A DNA stretch of 64,000 nucleotides from Geothrix campi (GCF_024609265.1 NZ_JANHMP010000004.1:62001-126000), one strand, 5' to 3'; positions 52,289 through 61,973 are shown, counted from the first letter of the stretch. Program-made: numbers and translations. Notes: generated from the letters alone by a model not told the origin.

Positions 52289-53623
52289 ATGTCCCTCCTC
52301 GCGGCCCTCATCTGCGTCGCCCTCCTCCTGGCCAGCGCCTTTTTCGTGATGGCGGAGTTTGCCGCCGTGCGCGTGCGGCCCACCCAGTTGGAGGCCCTGG
52401 CGGGCACCGATCCCCGGGCGGCCTCGGCCCTGGAAGTGCACCGAGGCCTGGGCCACCACCTCTCGGCCATCCAGGCGGGCATCGTGCTGTGCGCCTTGGC
52501 CCTGGGCGCCGTGGGTGAGGAGCTGTTCAGCCAACTCTTCCGGGGACTGTTCGGTCATCTGCCCTGGCCGGCCCTGGCCGCGCCCGTGAGTTCCGGCCTC
52601 GCCCTGCTGGTGATGACCACCCTGGATGTGGTGCTGGCGGAGCTGGTGCCGCGGAGCCTGGCCATCCGGGCCGCCCTGCCCTGGGCCTTGCGCACCGCCG
52701 CCCCCCTGCTGGCCTGGTCGCGCCTGGTGCGGCCCCTGACCTGGGTCCTCACTCGCCTGAGCCACCTGGTGCTGCGGGCGGTGGGCATCCACCCCGAGGC
52801 CGGGGTGGAGGACCTGCTCCCATCGGAGGCTGAGTTCCGCCGCATGCTCGAGCAGAGCCAAGCCGAGGGCCACCTGGACCTGGACCGCAAGGAGCTCATC
52901 GAGAACCTCTTCGACTTCAGCCGTCGCACGGTGAAGGAGATCGCCGTGCCCCGGGCCCAGGTGGTGTTCTTCGACCTGCACCAGAGCCTGGAGGCGAACC
53001 TCACCCTGGCCCGCACCACCATCCACACCCGCATCCCCCTGGTGGAGGGCGACCTCGACCATGTGGTGGGGGTCGTCCACCTCAAGGAACTGCTCTGGGC
53101 CATGCAGGACGGCCCCGCGCCGGTGGACCTGCGGGCCCTGGCCCGCCCAGCCTTCTTCGTGCCGGAGATGAAACTCATCCAGGGCCTGCTGCTGGAGTTC
53201 CAGCAGCGCAAGCAGCATCTGGCTCTGGTGGTGAACGAGCACGGCGGCGTGGATGGCCTGGTGACGCTGGAGGACGTGCTGGAAGAACTGGTCGGCGAGA
53301 TCCAGGACGAGTTCGACCGCGAGGCCATCCAGCTGCGGAAGACGCGCGGCGGGGCCTGGCTGGCCCAGGGCAACGTCATGCTGGAGCAGCTGGTGGATCA
53401 TCTGCACCTGGATCTGGTGGCGGAAGCCGGGTCGGTGAGCCTGGGCGGCTTCTTCCAGGAGCGCCTGGGCCGCGTGTTGCGTCCCGGCGACGAGCTGCGG
53501 CTCCAGGGCTGGCGCATCCGTGTGCTGTCCATGCGCGGCCTGGCGCCCGGCCAGTTCCTCCTGAAGGCCCTGCCACCGGAGCCCGGCCTGGAGGGCAGGG
53601 CGCTGGAAGACGGCGATGCCTGA
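52289..53623 (+). CDS. CNNM/CBS-domain transporter (HlyC/CorC family)
   Basis: 444 residues: a CNNM membrane domain with three to four helices (residues 1-150; FFVMAEFAAVRVRP is typical), two CBS domains (about 210-335; VVNEHGGVDGLVTLEDVLEELVGEI) and a C-terminal CorC_HlyC domain (about 350-440). Relatives export Mg2+ or Co2+ (CorB/CorC type). Despite the name no link to haemolysin is implied. It overlaps the following nucleotidyltransferase gene by 8 bp, so the two are co-translated although their functions seem unrelated. Confidence 0.85.
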   Translation: MSLLAALICVALLLASAFFVMAEFAAVRVRPTQLEALAGTDPRAASALEVHRGLGHHLSAIQAGIVLCALALGAVGEELFSQLFRGLFGHLPWPALAAPVSSGLALLVMTTLDVVLAELVPRSLAIRAALPWALRTAAPLLAWSRLVRPLTWVLTRLSHLVLRAVGIHPEAGVEDLLPSEAEFRRMLEQSQAEGHLDLDRKELIENLFDFSRRTVKEIAVPRAQVVFFDLHQSLEANLTLARTTIHTRIPLVEGDLDHVVGVVHLKELLWAMQDGPAPVDLRALARPAFFVPEMKLIQGLLLEFQQRKQHLALVVNEHGGVDGLVTLEDVLEELVGEIQDEFDREAIQLRKTRGGAWLAQGNVMLEQLVDHLHLDLVAEAGSVSLGGFFQERLGRVLRPGDELRLQGWRIRVLSMRGLAPGQFLLKALPPEPGLEGRALEDGDA

Positions 53624-54458
53624 CGCCCTGGAGGGCTTTCTCCTGGCGGCAGGCCTGGGCACCCGCATGGGGGCCTTGAGCGCCTGCCTGCCCAAGCCCG
53701 CCTGGACGCTTCGGGGAAAACCCCTGCTCCAGTGGGGGGCCACGGCCCTGCGACAGGCCGGCGCGCGCAGCCTGGGCTGCAACGCCCACCTGCTGCCGGA
53801 GCGCCTGCGGGGCGTGGCTGAGGGCATCCAGGTCTTCGATGAACCCGACCTGCTGGGCAGCGCCGGGGGCCTGCTGCACGCTCGGGGTCGCGTAGCTTCT
53901 GAGCTCCTCACCTGGAACGCGGACATCTGGGCCGACGAGGTGCCCTTCGAGCTCCTGCGCGCGCGGCACCGCGAAGCCGGGGCCACGCTCAGCTGGTTGC
54001 TGGTGCCCCATCCCGGCGGCCCCTGGAATCCGGTGTGGATGGATCATGAAGGCCGCGTGCTGCCCAAGGGCGTGACGGGCCCCTGGGGGCCCTACCACTT
54101 CACAGGCGCCGCCGCCTGGTCGCCGGAAGCCCTGGCGCTGCTGCCCGAGGGCCCCAGCGAAGTGAACGAGCTGCGGTCCCGCCTGGCGACCCTCCCCGTG
54201 GGCCACCTGGGCGTGGTGGCGGAACCCTTCCCCTGGCGGGAAGTGGGTACGCCGGATTCCCTCATCGAGGCGGCCGCGGAGGTGGCCCCGGAACAGGAGG
54301 GTCGCCTGCCGGGCTGCTACCTCCATCCCACGGCACGGCCGGGCGGACGCCTCGCACGCTGCGTCCTGGGCCCGGGCGCTGAGCCGCCGCCCGCCATCAC
54401 GGATGCCGACGCCCTGTGGTTCGAGAACGGCGGAAACCAGGTGCGGCTGGGGCTTTAA
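53616..54458 (+). CDS. MurU-like sugar-1-phosphate nucleotidyltransferase
   Basis: 280 residues, NDP-sugar pyrophosphorylase fold: LLAAGLGTRMGALSACLPKPAW (nucleotide loop with Lys), GSAGGLLHA and WNADIW (metal-binding Asp). The size and the next gene (an AmgK-like kinase) point to MurU, which makes UDP-MurNAc from MurNAc-1-phosphate in cell-wall recycling. The C-terminal 50 residues look like a short hexapeptide-type tail (YLHPTARPGG). A different sugar phosphate as substrate is possible. It starts inside the end of the CNNM gene. Confidence 0.75.
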   Translation: MPDALEGFLLAAGLGTRMGALSACLPKPAWTLRGKPLLQWGATALRQAGARSLGCNAHLLPERLRGVAEGIQVFDEPDLLGSAGGLLHARGRVASELLTWNADIWADEVPFELLRARHREAGATLSWLLVPHPGGPWNPVWMDHEGRVLPKGVTGPWGPYHFTGAAAWSPEALALLPEGPSEVNELRSRLATLPVGHLGVVAEPFPWREVGTPDSLIEAAAEVAPEQEGRLPGCYLHPTARPGGRLARCVLGPGAEPPPAITDADALWFENGGNQVRLGL

Positions 54459-54607
54459 AGAACTCCGCGAAGGAAACCCACATGAAAGGTTCGCGCGCTT
54501 CGGCCTTGCTTCATTCCCTTCCCGGCATCGGCTTTGCCGATACGCGAGACAAGGGAACGTCTCGTGGAGGTTCTTTTTATTCCTGGGGATAGGATTACCC
54601 TGGAGGG

Positions 54608-55591
54608 ATGGACCCCCGCCTCGCCCGCGCCCTTGAGCGTTGGAACCTGGCCGATCCCCGCCCGCTGGCGGGGGACGCCGGGGCGCGGCAGTACACCCGC
54701 GTGGCCCATCCCCAGGTGGGCTCGGCCCTGGTGGTGCTGCACCCGCTGGATACCCCGGAGAAGACCGACGACAGCTATTTCGAGTTCCGGGCCCTCCAGG
54801 CCTACCTGGACCCCGTGCTGCGAGTGCCCACCATCCTCCAATCCGACGATGGGGACCGCTGCCTGCTGGTGGAGGATCTGGGCGACACCTCCCTGGAACG
54901 GCGCCTCGTGGAGCATCCCGAGGAGGAGATGACCTGGGCCCACCAGGCGGGCTGGCTGCTCGCCACCCTGGCGGGGCCACTCACCCTGGGCGCTCCGGCG
55001 CATGCCTTCTTCATGGGGCGGGCCTTCGATCAGGCCAAGTTCCAGTTCGAGTGGGACTACTGCCGCACGAACTTCTTCCAGGACTTCCTCCAGAAGGATC
55101 CGCCCCGCTGGCTGGACCGCATGATGGAGGAGGCCCACGCCAGCCTGGAGACCCGGGCCCACTTCTTCGCCCACCGCGATTTCCACGTGCGCAACCTCAT
55201 GGTCCACGGCGACCGGCTGGTGGTCATCGACTTCCAGGATGCCCGTCGCGGCGCGGCCACCTACGATCTGGCCAGCATCCTCTACGACGGCTACTGGGAC
55301 TGGTCCCGGGAGGCCGGGCGGGCCCTGGTGGGGCCCCTGCAGAACGAACTGGGCTGGAACCACGAAGCGCTGCTGGAGGAGCTGAACCTCAGTGCCCTCC
55401 AGCGCAACCTCAAGGCCCTGGGTACCTTCGGCCACCAGATCGTCCACCGCCACAAGGCCCACTTCGCCCCAGCCATCCCCCGGACTCTGCGCCACCTGCG
55501 CGGTCACTTCCAGCGCATGAATCACCAGGATGGAGTCCTCGCCGCCGAGCACATGCTGCGCCTAGCCGAGGATCGGTTGCTGAAAGGGTGA
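54608..55591 (+). CDS. AmgK-like anomeric sugar kinase (APH fold)
   Basis: 327 residues, aminoglycoside-phosphotransferase fold. The catalytic loop HRDFHVRNLMV and the metal-binding VIDFQDARRG are intact, and CLLVEDLGDTSL marks the hinge. AmgK phosphorylates the anomeric OH of MurNAc or GlcNAc and works with MurU, encoded just upstream. The GGAGGG ribosome binding site is very close to the ATG. The 149-bp gap before it carries a possible 36-codon open frame at 54482-54592 and a CGAGAC/GTCTCG hairpin. Confidence 0.78.
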   Translation: MDPRLARALERWNLADPRPLAGDAGARQYTRVAHPQVGSALVVLHPLDTPEKTDDSYFEFRALQAYLDPVLRVPTILQSDDGDRCLLVEDLGDTSLERRLVEHPEEEMTWAHQAGWLLATLAGPLTLGAPAHAFFMGRAFDQAKFQFEWDYCRTNFFQDFLQKDPPRWLDRMMEEAHASLETRAHFFAHRDFHVRNLMVHGDRLVVIDFQDARRGAATYDLASILYDGYWDWSREAGRALVGPLQNELGWNHEALLEELNLSALQRNLKALGTFGHQIVHRHKAHFAPAIPRTLRHLRGHFQRMNHQDGVLAAEHMLRLAEDRLLKG

Positions 55592-55652
55592 CGACCCAGG
55601 CTGGAGGCTGGGCCCGGCCGAGGGCTCGTACCAGTTGCGCAGGATGGTCCCT

Positions 55653-56549
55653 TCAGCGCCGGGGAGAAACGGGCTTGTATGCCACCAGGCGAATGGCAAG
55701 AGCTTCTTCGAGCAAAGAAAAATGCATGAAGGCTGGCAGTAGTCTGAATATAAATTCGGCAGTGGTTCCGACTTGATAAAATAAATTTGTCGGTCTTTTA
55801 GGCAACCATGGAATGGTTTTTAGCCAGATCACGATTCTGAATTTATTAAATCCAATGGTTTTCATCAAACCTACCACCTCTTTATAGGTGGATTCATTCA
55901 GGTGGAATCCCAAAGCTTTTTTCGCACCTGGGAATTCCGTCTTGGTGATGTCATGCGGCCCAGTGAGCCTGTTTGGCATTTGGATAAAGTACCTTCCACC
56001 AGGCTTCAGGATCGAGAAGGCCTGATATAAATGCTCTTTTGCATCCTCCGGGTGTAGGTGCTCCAGCACATCAATGCAAGTGCACATATTGAAACTATCT
56101 GGTGTGAAATTATCAACCAAATCTGTCGCTGAAATCTGTTTGAACTCCACATTTTCCAGCCCCATCCGCGATGAAACTTCTCGCGATTCCCTGATGCCGC
56201 TGGTGGACACCTCTATGCCAACCATGGACTCAACCTGAGGTGAAAGCATAAAGCAGGTGTATCCACGGCCGCAGCCAACCTCCAGGACACGATCATTCTT
56301 GTCCACGAATTTGGCAATCAAGGCGACCGTTTTTTTCGAAGTACCTGCCGTACGATCTTCGGGCCTGTCGCTCTTGAACCGTTCGACTGCCAATTCCGAA
56401 ACGGCTGAATAAGCCTCTGTATATAGAGCTTTCCGATCATGAGCCGGGCATTCGCGCAGCCGTTTGGCATACTCAAACTCCAAGGCCTTCCAGCGGGTCC
56501 TGATCTCTGGTTCCATGGCCTGGGTTGCAGGACTCTCTGTTGAAGACAT
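55653..56549 (-). CDS. Class I SAM-dependent methyltransferase (low G+C)
   Basis: 298 residues from ATG 56549; a GTG at 56573 would add eight. Motif I VLEVGCGRGYTCFM is followed by MVGIEVS and by CIDVLEHLHPEDA, then SILKPGGRYFIQMPN, the pattern of methyltransferases acting on small molecules, lipids or sugars. G+C and codon use are clearly lower than in the neighbours, suggesting recent transfer. It converges with the AmgK-like gene. The substrate is unknown; it is too far from the EPS locus to tie to it. Confidence 0.78.
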   Translation of the reverse strand: MSSTESPATQAMEPEIRTRWKALEFEYAKRLRECPAHDRKALYTEAYSAVSELAVERFKSDRPEDRTAGTSKKTVALIAKFVDKNDRVLEVGCGRGYTCFMLSPQVESMVGIEVSTSGIRESREVSSRMGLENVEFKQISATDLVDNFTPDSFNMCTCIDVLEHLHPEDAKEHLYQAFSILKPGGRYFIQMPNRLTGPHDITKTEFPGAKKALGFHLNESTYKEVVGLMKTIGFNKFRIVIWLKTIPWLPKRPTNLFYQVGTTAEFIFRLLPAFMHFSLLEEALAIRLVAYKPVSPRR

Positions 56550-56886
56550 GAATGACTCGTCAACCTGTGTCACAATCCACCATCCTCTACTTCCAGATGT
56601 ATGTTAATTGTGCCGTAACAGTCATTATTCTCTGGCGCCAGGGTGCATGCACACCCATATTCTTAAAATAAGAACGCCGACTATGGCATGAGTATAGGTT
56701 TGACGCCATCGTCGGCAAGGTGAAAGCAAAGGATCTGGGCATGTGCTATCCGAACCTAGGGTCCCCCAAGTTCAAGCAAGGGGGTCTCCGTGAGCCGCCT
56801 TCCCGGCCGCCAAATCTGCACCTGAGGCCACTTGCGGTCGCAAGCGACCCCAGCGGCTATTAAATTCGTTTGGAGTCACTTTTCTT
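56550..56886. other. 337-bp gene-free stretch
   Basis: The part next to the methyltransferase is AT-rich and probably holds its promoter. A CTTGCG/CGCAAG hairpin lies near 56833-56846. Nothing else recognisable is seen. Confidence 0.4.
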
Positions 56887-57285
56887 ATGGGTCACGAAGA
56901 GGAATTTGTGAAGGCCTTCATCACGTCTGAAAAACGGGCGCGATGGGTCCAATTCCTATCCAGCCCAAAGCGAAGGAGGGAGATTCTTGCCCGCCTGAAC
57001 CACCATCTTCCGTTCCTCCCGGAGTTCGGGACCGAGATTCCTGGCCATCAGGATTTCCCCGCCGAACTTGAAAAGCTGCTCAGGGCGAAGGGTGCTGGGC
57101 CCACCTGCCACGTGCTGGTGGACGGCTTGAAGATCGATGGCCTGGAACTGGCGCTTTCGAAGGCGCTCCACGAGATCTGCATGCATGGGTCCGGCGCCGT
57201 GCTTTCCTGCATACCGGGCCGCCTCGCCTACTACAGGCCCGAGTCCCCGGGGCGCGGCATCATCCTGGAGCGGCCTCCACGGTGA
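56887..57285 (+). CDS. Hypothetical protein (132 aa)
   Basis: I do not recognise the family. The composition is protein-like: an N-terminal charged helical part (EEEFVKAFITSEKRARWVQFL, KRRREILARLNHHL) and a C-terminal part with CHVLVDGLKIDGLEL and HGSGAVLSCIPGRLAYYRPE. No signal peptide or membrane segment. The start ATG has no ribosome binding site in the preceding TCACTTTTCTT. The gene stands alone between two gene-free stretches. Confidence 0.6.
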   Translation: MGHEEEFVKAFITSEKRARWVQFLSSPKRRREILARLNHHLPFLPEFGTEIPGHQDFPAELEKLLRAKGAGPTCHVLVDGLKIDGLELALSKALHEICMHGSGAVLSCIPGRLAYYRPESPGRGIILERPPR

Positions 57286-57620
57286 GCCCACTCCCTGGTT
57301 TACCCCGGCGTGGGTAACGGCCTGCCTTGTTCCCCTAGGCCGAGGGGGCACGGGTACGCGGGTTCGCCCGGTTCCGGGCCGGGCGGATTTGACCATTGGG
57401 GCCTCAGAAACGACCGTTCGGTTGTTTCTGCCAACATCCGGTCCGAACCGGTGTTGTATGGGTGATTCCCATAGGATCCGGGTTCGCGGGCCCCTCTGGC
57501 CCGGTCCCCACCCCAACCCCAGCGGCTCGGAACCTGCCGACGCCGCTCCTCCGTTCCCGGCGCCATCGCGCGGTCCGACCGACTTCTTCCGCCAGGCCGT
57601 CCACCCTCGCAGGAGTAACC
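57286..57620. other. 335-bp gene-free stretch with several palindromes
   Basis: At least four hairpins follow each other: one with CGCCCGG/CCGGGCG arms around 57365-57386, a 26-bp palindrome CAGAAAC...GTTTCTG (57405-57430), CCGGT/ACCGG (about 57438-57451) and TATGGG-TGAT-TCCCATA (about 57458-57474). Such density suggests a structured RNA or protein-binding sites; no known family was recognised. Confidence 0.5.
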
Positions 57621-57968
57621 ATGGCTCTCGTCATCAGCACCAAGAACGCTTCAGCCCTTCTGGCTGCAATCAAGCAGGCCATCGATGACAACGAAATAGA
57701 CAGCTGGACGTACGACAAGAACGGGGATTTCACGCATACGCCAAGCCAATGGAGGAATCTGGCACGACTTCATCCTATTGTTGATATCAATGCGCTTAAA
57801 TTTGGAATCATCGGCCATAAGGATACCGTGTTGTCCCGGGCGACCTACTGCGCGTACCACGGGCGATTCACGGAAATGCTGCTCGCGCACTTCGCCAGCA
57901 AGGTGCCCAGCGTCGGTGCCACCAGCAAGCCGCTTTCAGCAGTGGACTTCGTCAATGACCTGGGCTGA
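57621..57968 (+). CDS. Hypothetical protein (115 aa)
   Basis: Unrecognised. The sequence begins MALVISTKNASALLAAIKQAIDD and continues with SWTYDKNGDFTHTPSQWRNLARL and GIIGHKDTVLSRATYCAYHGRFTEMLLAHF. It is soluble, with no signal peptide or membrane segment. The ATG has AGGAG six bases upstream, which supports it as a real gene. It follows the palindrome-rich stretch, which may be its 5' leader. Confidence 0.7.
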   Translation: MALVISTKNASALLAAIKQAIDDNEIDSWTYDKNGDFTHTPSQWRNLARLHPIVDINALKFGIIGHKDTVLSRATYCAYHGRFTEMLLAHFASKVPSVGATSKPLSAVDFVNDLG

Positions 57969-58103
57969 CCTCCCGGTCGCCTCGGCTCGGACCGACGCCA
58001 CCCGGGATCGTGTTCCATTCTCCAGAGTTCCCCGTCTCCTCCAGGTTGGGCCGTCGGCAAACCCGGCTGGCGCCTTCATCCAGTCCCTCTCCCCTGGTGG
58101 TCC

Positions 58104-58466
58104 ATGCTCCTCCTCGCCCATATCGTGATCGCCCTCGTGGCGCTGCTGCATGTCTGGTTCCTGGTGCTGGAGGTGGTCCTCTGGGAGAAACCGGTCGGGT
58201 TGCGCGCCTTCGGGCAGACGCGGGAGATGGCCGCGGCGTCGAAGGTGCTGGCGGCGAACCAGGGGCTGTACAACGGATTCCTGGCCGCGGGCCTGGTCTG
58301 GGGGCTGTGGCTCGGTCCCGGTGGGCTGGGAGTGAAGGTGTTCTTCCTGGGCTGCGTGCTGGTGGCCGGGATCTTCGGCGGGCTCACCGCCAGCCGGAAG
58401 ATCCTCCTGGTTCAGGCCCTCCCGGCGGGGCTGGGCCTGGTCCTGACGTGGGCGGCCCGGGGCTGA
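58104..58466 (+). CDS. DUF1304 family small membrane protein
   Basis: 120 residues with four hydrophobic helices. The DUF1304 pattern is evident: HVWFLVLEVVLWEKPVGLRAFG in the first half, then AANQGLYNGFLAAGLVWG. The family is widespread and of unknown function. The ribosome binding site is weak. It is followed by a 141-bp gap with a small ACGATT-A-AATCGT palindrome at 58490-58502. Confidence 0.8.
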   Translation: MLLLAHIVIALVALLHVWFLVLEVVLWEKPVGLRAFGQTREMAAASKVLAANQGLYNGFLAAGLVWGLWLGPGGLGVKVFFLGCVLVAGIFGGLTASRKILLVQALPAGLGLVLTWAARG

Positions 58467-58607
58467 CCGGATCGCCAAAGGTGGCATCCACGATTAAATC
58501 GTTGTCTCCCATAAATTAGGCTGTTGTTGATCCAGGTGGGGCGGGAGCCCGGGTCGCGCGGTAGCATGGGGGCGCAACCCCATCTGAGCCCGGCCCCGAG
58601 GACATCC

Positions 58608-59912
58608 ATGTCGCTCCGTACGCTCTTGAACAAGCTGACCTCCCCGCGCCCATCGACCTCGGCGGGGAACTGGGGAGCGCCGCGGGTACTGGATCGGGGC
58701 CTGGTGGGCCGGCCGCAGATCGCCATGGACGACCACGGGAACGCCATGGCGGCCTGGCACCACCGCGGCCAGGCCGACGAGGGTGTCTACATCTGCCGCT
58801 ACTACGCGGACCAGCGGAGCTGGGACGTGGTCCCCCGCCGCCTCGACAGCGCCCGCACCCAGGCCCACGCCCCCGAGATCGCCATGAACGTCCGGGGGGA
58901 GATGGCCGTGGTGTGGCAGGAGCAGGAGGGCCCGCAGGCCCGGATCTGCGCCCGGCACATGCTCGGCTCGGCGGAGACCTGGGTGCCCTATCCCTTGACC
59001 CTCCAGGCCATGCCCGGCGAAGTGCACAGCCTGCATACGGCCATGGACCTTGCCGGCAACATCCGCGCGGTCTGGTGCCTGGGTCAGCCCGGGGAGTACC
59101 GGGTCTACACCTGCGGCTACCAGGCGGAAAACGGTGCCTGGGACCCGCAGCCCCTTTCCCTGGGTGATCCCTCGCCCTCGCCGCTCTTCCCCCAGCTTGC
59201 GGTGGATCGCGGCGGGCAGGGCCTGGCGGTGTGGTGCGAGGAGCGGGCCGGAGGCGGGGGCCACCGCATCGTGGCCTGCCACTACGATGAGGGAGGCCAG
59301 TGCTGGAGCGACCGGCCGACACTTGTGGCCGAGGGGCACGCGGCCTACCTCCGCATGGCGCTCGATGGCCGGGGCAATGCCGTCGTCCTCTGGGTGGAGG
59401 AAGGCGAGGCCGGCATCCGGACGCTCCATGCCAGCCACCTGAACGGGCGGACCATCGAATGGGCCCCGGCCCCCAGGCTCACCACGGGCCGCGCCATCCT
59501 CTGGCCCCAGGTGGGCCTCGACGGGCAGGGGCGGGCGCACGCCGTGTGGCGCCAGGAATCCGCAGGCACGATGAAGCTCTTCACCAAACGTTTTGCCGCG
59601 GGCCAATGGGACGAGCACCGCACGCCCCTGGTGGAGGACCTGGGCCAGAGCCGGTCCCATGCCTTGTCCGTGAATGCCCAGGGGCACGCGCTGGTGGTCT
59701 GGTCGCAGATCCAGGAGGCCCAGTCCTCCATCTGCCTGCGCCGCTTCAACGGTGCGACCTGGAGCACTCATCCGGTCCTGCTGGGGGCCCCGGGCCGGAA
59801 GGAGATCCAGGATCCCGGCGCCGTGCTCACCCCCGGTGGCCATGTCGCGGCCATCTGGCGGCAGGGCGATGCTGGCGATGCCGTCATCGTCAGCGCCGTG
59901 GGCCAGACCTAG
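58608..59912 (+). CDS. Beta-propeller-like repeat protein
   Basis: 434 residues made of about seven to eight repeats of 45-55 residues, each with a pattern like IAMDDHGNAMAAWHH, IAMNVRGEMAVVWQE, TAMDLAGNIRAVWCL, LAVDRGGQGLAVWCE and VGLDGQGRAHAVWRQ. This Asp-x-x-Gly-x-A-x-x-W rhythm suggests a beta-propeller. There is no signal peptide, which is unusual since similar repeats are mostly seen in exported proteins. GAGGA lies six bases before the ATG. The function is not known. Confidence 0.65.
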   Translation: MSLRTLLNKLTSPRPSTSAGNWGAPRVLDRGLVGRPQIAMDDHGNAMAAWHHRGQADEGVYICRYYADQRSWDVVPRRLDSARTQAHAPEIAMNVRGEMAVVWQEQEGPQARICARHMLGSAETWVPYPLTLQAMPGEVHSLHTAMDLAGNIRAVWCLGQPGEYRVYTCGYQAENGAWDPQPLSLGDPSPSPLFPQLAVDRGGQGLAVWCEERAGGGGHRIVACHYDEGGQCWSDRPTLVAEGHAAYLRMALDGRGNAVVLWVEEGEAGIRTLHASHLNGRTIEWAPAPRLTTGRAILWPQVGLDGQGRAHAVWRQESAGTMKLFTKRFAAGQWDEHRTPLVEDLGQSRSHALSVNAQGHALVVWSQIQEAQSSICLRRFNGATWSTHPVLLGAPGRKEIQDPGAVLTPGGHVAAIWRQGDAGDAVIVSAVGQT

Positions 59913-60035
59913 CGAGCGGGAATCCGGGACCGTCTGTTTCCTGCGCTAGACTCTCCTTCATCCACCCCGCACCGGCCCGAGTCCCCGCGCCCCCGCGCCA
60001 GGGTTCGTCCACCCCCGGGGCAGCAGGAGGCGGTC

Positions 60036-61973
60036 ATGGCATGGCGACGGACGCTGGGTGTGGTGGCGCTGCTGGTGGTGGCCGGAGGCGGCCTCCGGGC
60101 CCAGGCGCCGATGCTGCCGGCGGACCTGCCCAGTGAGGCGCCCGCCGAGTTCAAGGTGGCGTCCGAGAGCTGGGACCATGTGCGCCGCGAGGTGATGATC
60201 CCCATGCGGGACGGGGTGAAGCTCAAGACCGTCATCCTGATCCCAAAGGGCGCGAAGGACGCCCCCATCCTGCTGACGCGCACGCCCTACAACGCGGCAG
60301 AGCAGACGGGCCATACCGCCAGCCCTCACCTGGGGCCTGTGCTGCAGGGCTACGACAATGTCGCGGATCTCATCGTCGAAGGCGGCTACATCCGGGTGGT
60401 GCAGGACATCCGTGGAAAGTACGGGTCCGAGGGCGATTACGTAATGAACCGTCCCCTGCGCGGGCGCCTGAACCCCAGCGCCGTGGATCACAGCACCGAC
60501 ACCTACGACACCATCGACTGGCTGGTGAAGCACCTGCCGGAGAGCAACGGCCGCGTGGCGATCCTGGGGATCTCGTACGACGGCTTCCTGCCCCTGATGG
60601 CCCTGGTGGATCCGCATCCGGCCCTGAAGGCGGCCGTGCCCATGAACCCCATGGTGGACGGCTGGCGGGGTGACGACTGGTTTCATCACGGTGCTTTCCG
60701 CGCCCAGAACCTCAGCTACATCTACGAGCAGCAGGCCACTCGTGCCAACGACTTGAAGTGGTGGACCGGGTACCACGACGACTACGACTTGTTCCTGCGG
60801 GCCGGCTCCACCGGGGCGTTGGCGGCGAGCCGCGGCATGGACCAGCTGGGCTTCTGGCGCAAGATCACGGAGCATCCCGCCTACGACAGCTTCTGGCAGC
60901 AGCAGGCCATGGACCGCGTACTGGCCAGCCGGCCCCTGAGCGTGCCCATCCTGCTGGTCCACAGCCTCTACGACGCCGAGGACATCTATGGCGCCCTGGC
61001 CGTGTGGAAGGCGCTGAAACCCAAGGACACAGCCCATCACCTGGTCTACCTCGCCATGGGCCCCTGGAGCCACGGTGGCGAGATCGGCGAGGGCAGCGGC
61101 CTCGGGCCCCTGAAGTTCAACCAGGACACGGCCCTGCAGTTCCGCCGCGACATCCTGAAGCCCTTCCTCGACCAGCACCTGAAGGGCGCCGGCAAGGCGG
61201 ACCTGCCCCCCGTGAGCGCCTTCGAGACCGGCACGAACACCTGGAGGAAGCTGCCGGCCTGGCCCGTGGCGGGCGAAGGCACCGCCGTCCGCGCCACCCC
61301 GTTCTACCTGGAGGCGGGGCTGAAGGTGTCCACCACCGCGCCGAAGGCTGGGGACGCCCCCTTCGAGGAGTACGTCTCGAACCCGGCGAAGCCCGTGCCC
61401 TTCCGCGCCCGGCCCATCCAGGCCGTGGGCTACGACGCCGCCCATACCTGGCCACAGTGGCTCACGGACGATCAGCGGGAGGCCTCCGGCCGCACGGACG
61501 TGCTGGCCTTCGTGTCGGAACCCCTGAAAGAGCCCCTGCGCATCGCGGGCGAGCCCGCGGCGAACCTGGTGGCGTCCACCAGCGGCACGGATTCGGACTG
61601 GGTGGTGAAGGTCATCGACGTCTACCCCGATGAGGTGGCTAGCCAGCCCTCGATGGGCGGCTACCAGCTCATGGTCTCGGCGGACATCTTCCGGGGCCGG
61701 TACCGCGAAAGTGTGGAGACCCCCAAGGCCCTGAAGCCGAACGAGCCTTTGGTCTATCGTTTCGCCCTGCCCGCGGCCAACCATGTCTTCCTGCCGGGCC
61801 ACCGGGTCATGGTGCAGGTGCAGTCCACCTGGTTCCCCCTCTACGATCGCAACCCCCAGACCTTCGTGCCAAACATCTTCTTCGCCCAGCCCGGCGACTA
61901 CCGGACCGCCACCCAACGCATCTACCATGCTCCCGGCCAGGCCAGCTGCGTGGAGCTGCCGGTGGTGAAGTAG
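60036..61973 (+). CDS. CocE/NonD family hydrolase (X-Pro dipeptidase-like)
   Basis: 645 residues. A signal peptide (LGVVALLVVAGGGLRAQA) precedes an alpha/beta hydrolase with VMIPMRDGVKLKTVILIPKG, RGKYGSEGDY, and the nucleophile elbow GISYDGF (Ser in GxSYxG). The Asp is likely in SLYDAEDIYG and the His in GPWSHGG. The C-terminal third is the jelly-roll of X-Pro dipeptidyl-peptidase C. Relatives include cocaine esterase and glutaryl-7-ACA acylase. An exported peptidase or acylase role is expected. GGAGG lies five bases before the ATG. Confidence 0.87.
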   Translation: MAWRRTLGVVALLVVAGGGLRAQAPMLPADLPSEAPAEFKVASESWDHVRREVMIPMRDGVKLKTVILIPKGAKDAPILLTRTPYNAAEQTGHTASPHLGPVLQGYDNVADLIVEGGYIRVVQDIRGKYGSEGDYVMNRPLRGRLNPSAVDHSTDTYDTIDWLVKHLPESNGRVAILGISYDGFLPLMALVDPHPALKAAVPMNPMVDGWRGDDWFHHGAFRAQNLSYIYEQQATRANDLKWWTGYHDDYDLFLRAGSTGALAASRGMDQLGFWRKITEHPAYDSFWQQQAMDRVLASRPLSVPILLVHSLYDAEDIYGALAVWKALKPKDTAHHLVYLAMGPWSHGGEIGEGSGLGPLKFNQDTALQFRRDILKPFLDQHLKGAGKADLPPVSAFETGTNTWRKLPAWPVAGEGTAVRATPFYLEAGLKVSTTAPKAGDAPFEEYVSNPAKPVPFRARPIQAVGYDAAHTWPQWLTDDQREASGRTDVLAFVSEPLKEPLRIAGEPAANLVASTSGTDSDWVVKVIDVYPDEVASQPSMGGYQLMVSADIFRGRYRESVETPKALKPNEPLVYRFALPAANHVFLPGHRVMVQVQSTWFPLYDRNPQTFVPNIFFAQPGDYRTATQRIYHAPGQASCVELPVVK

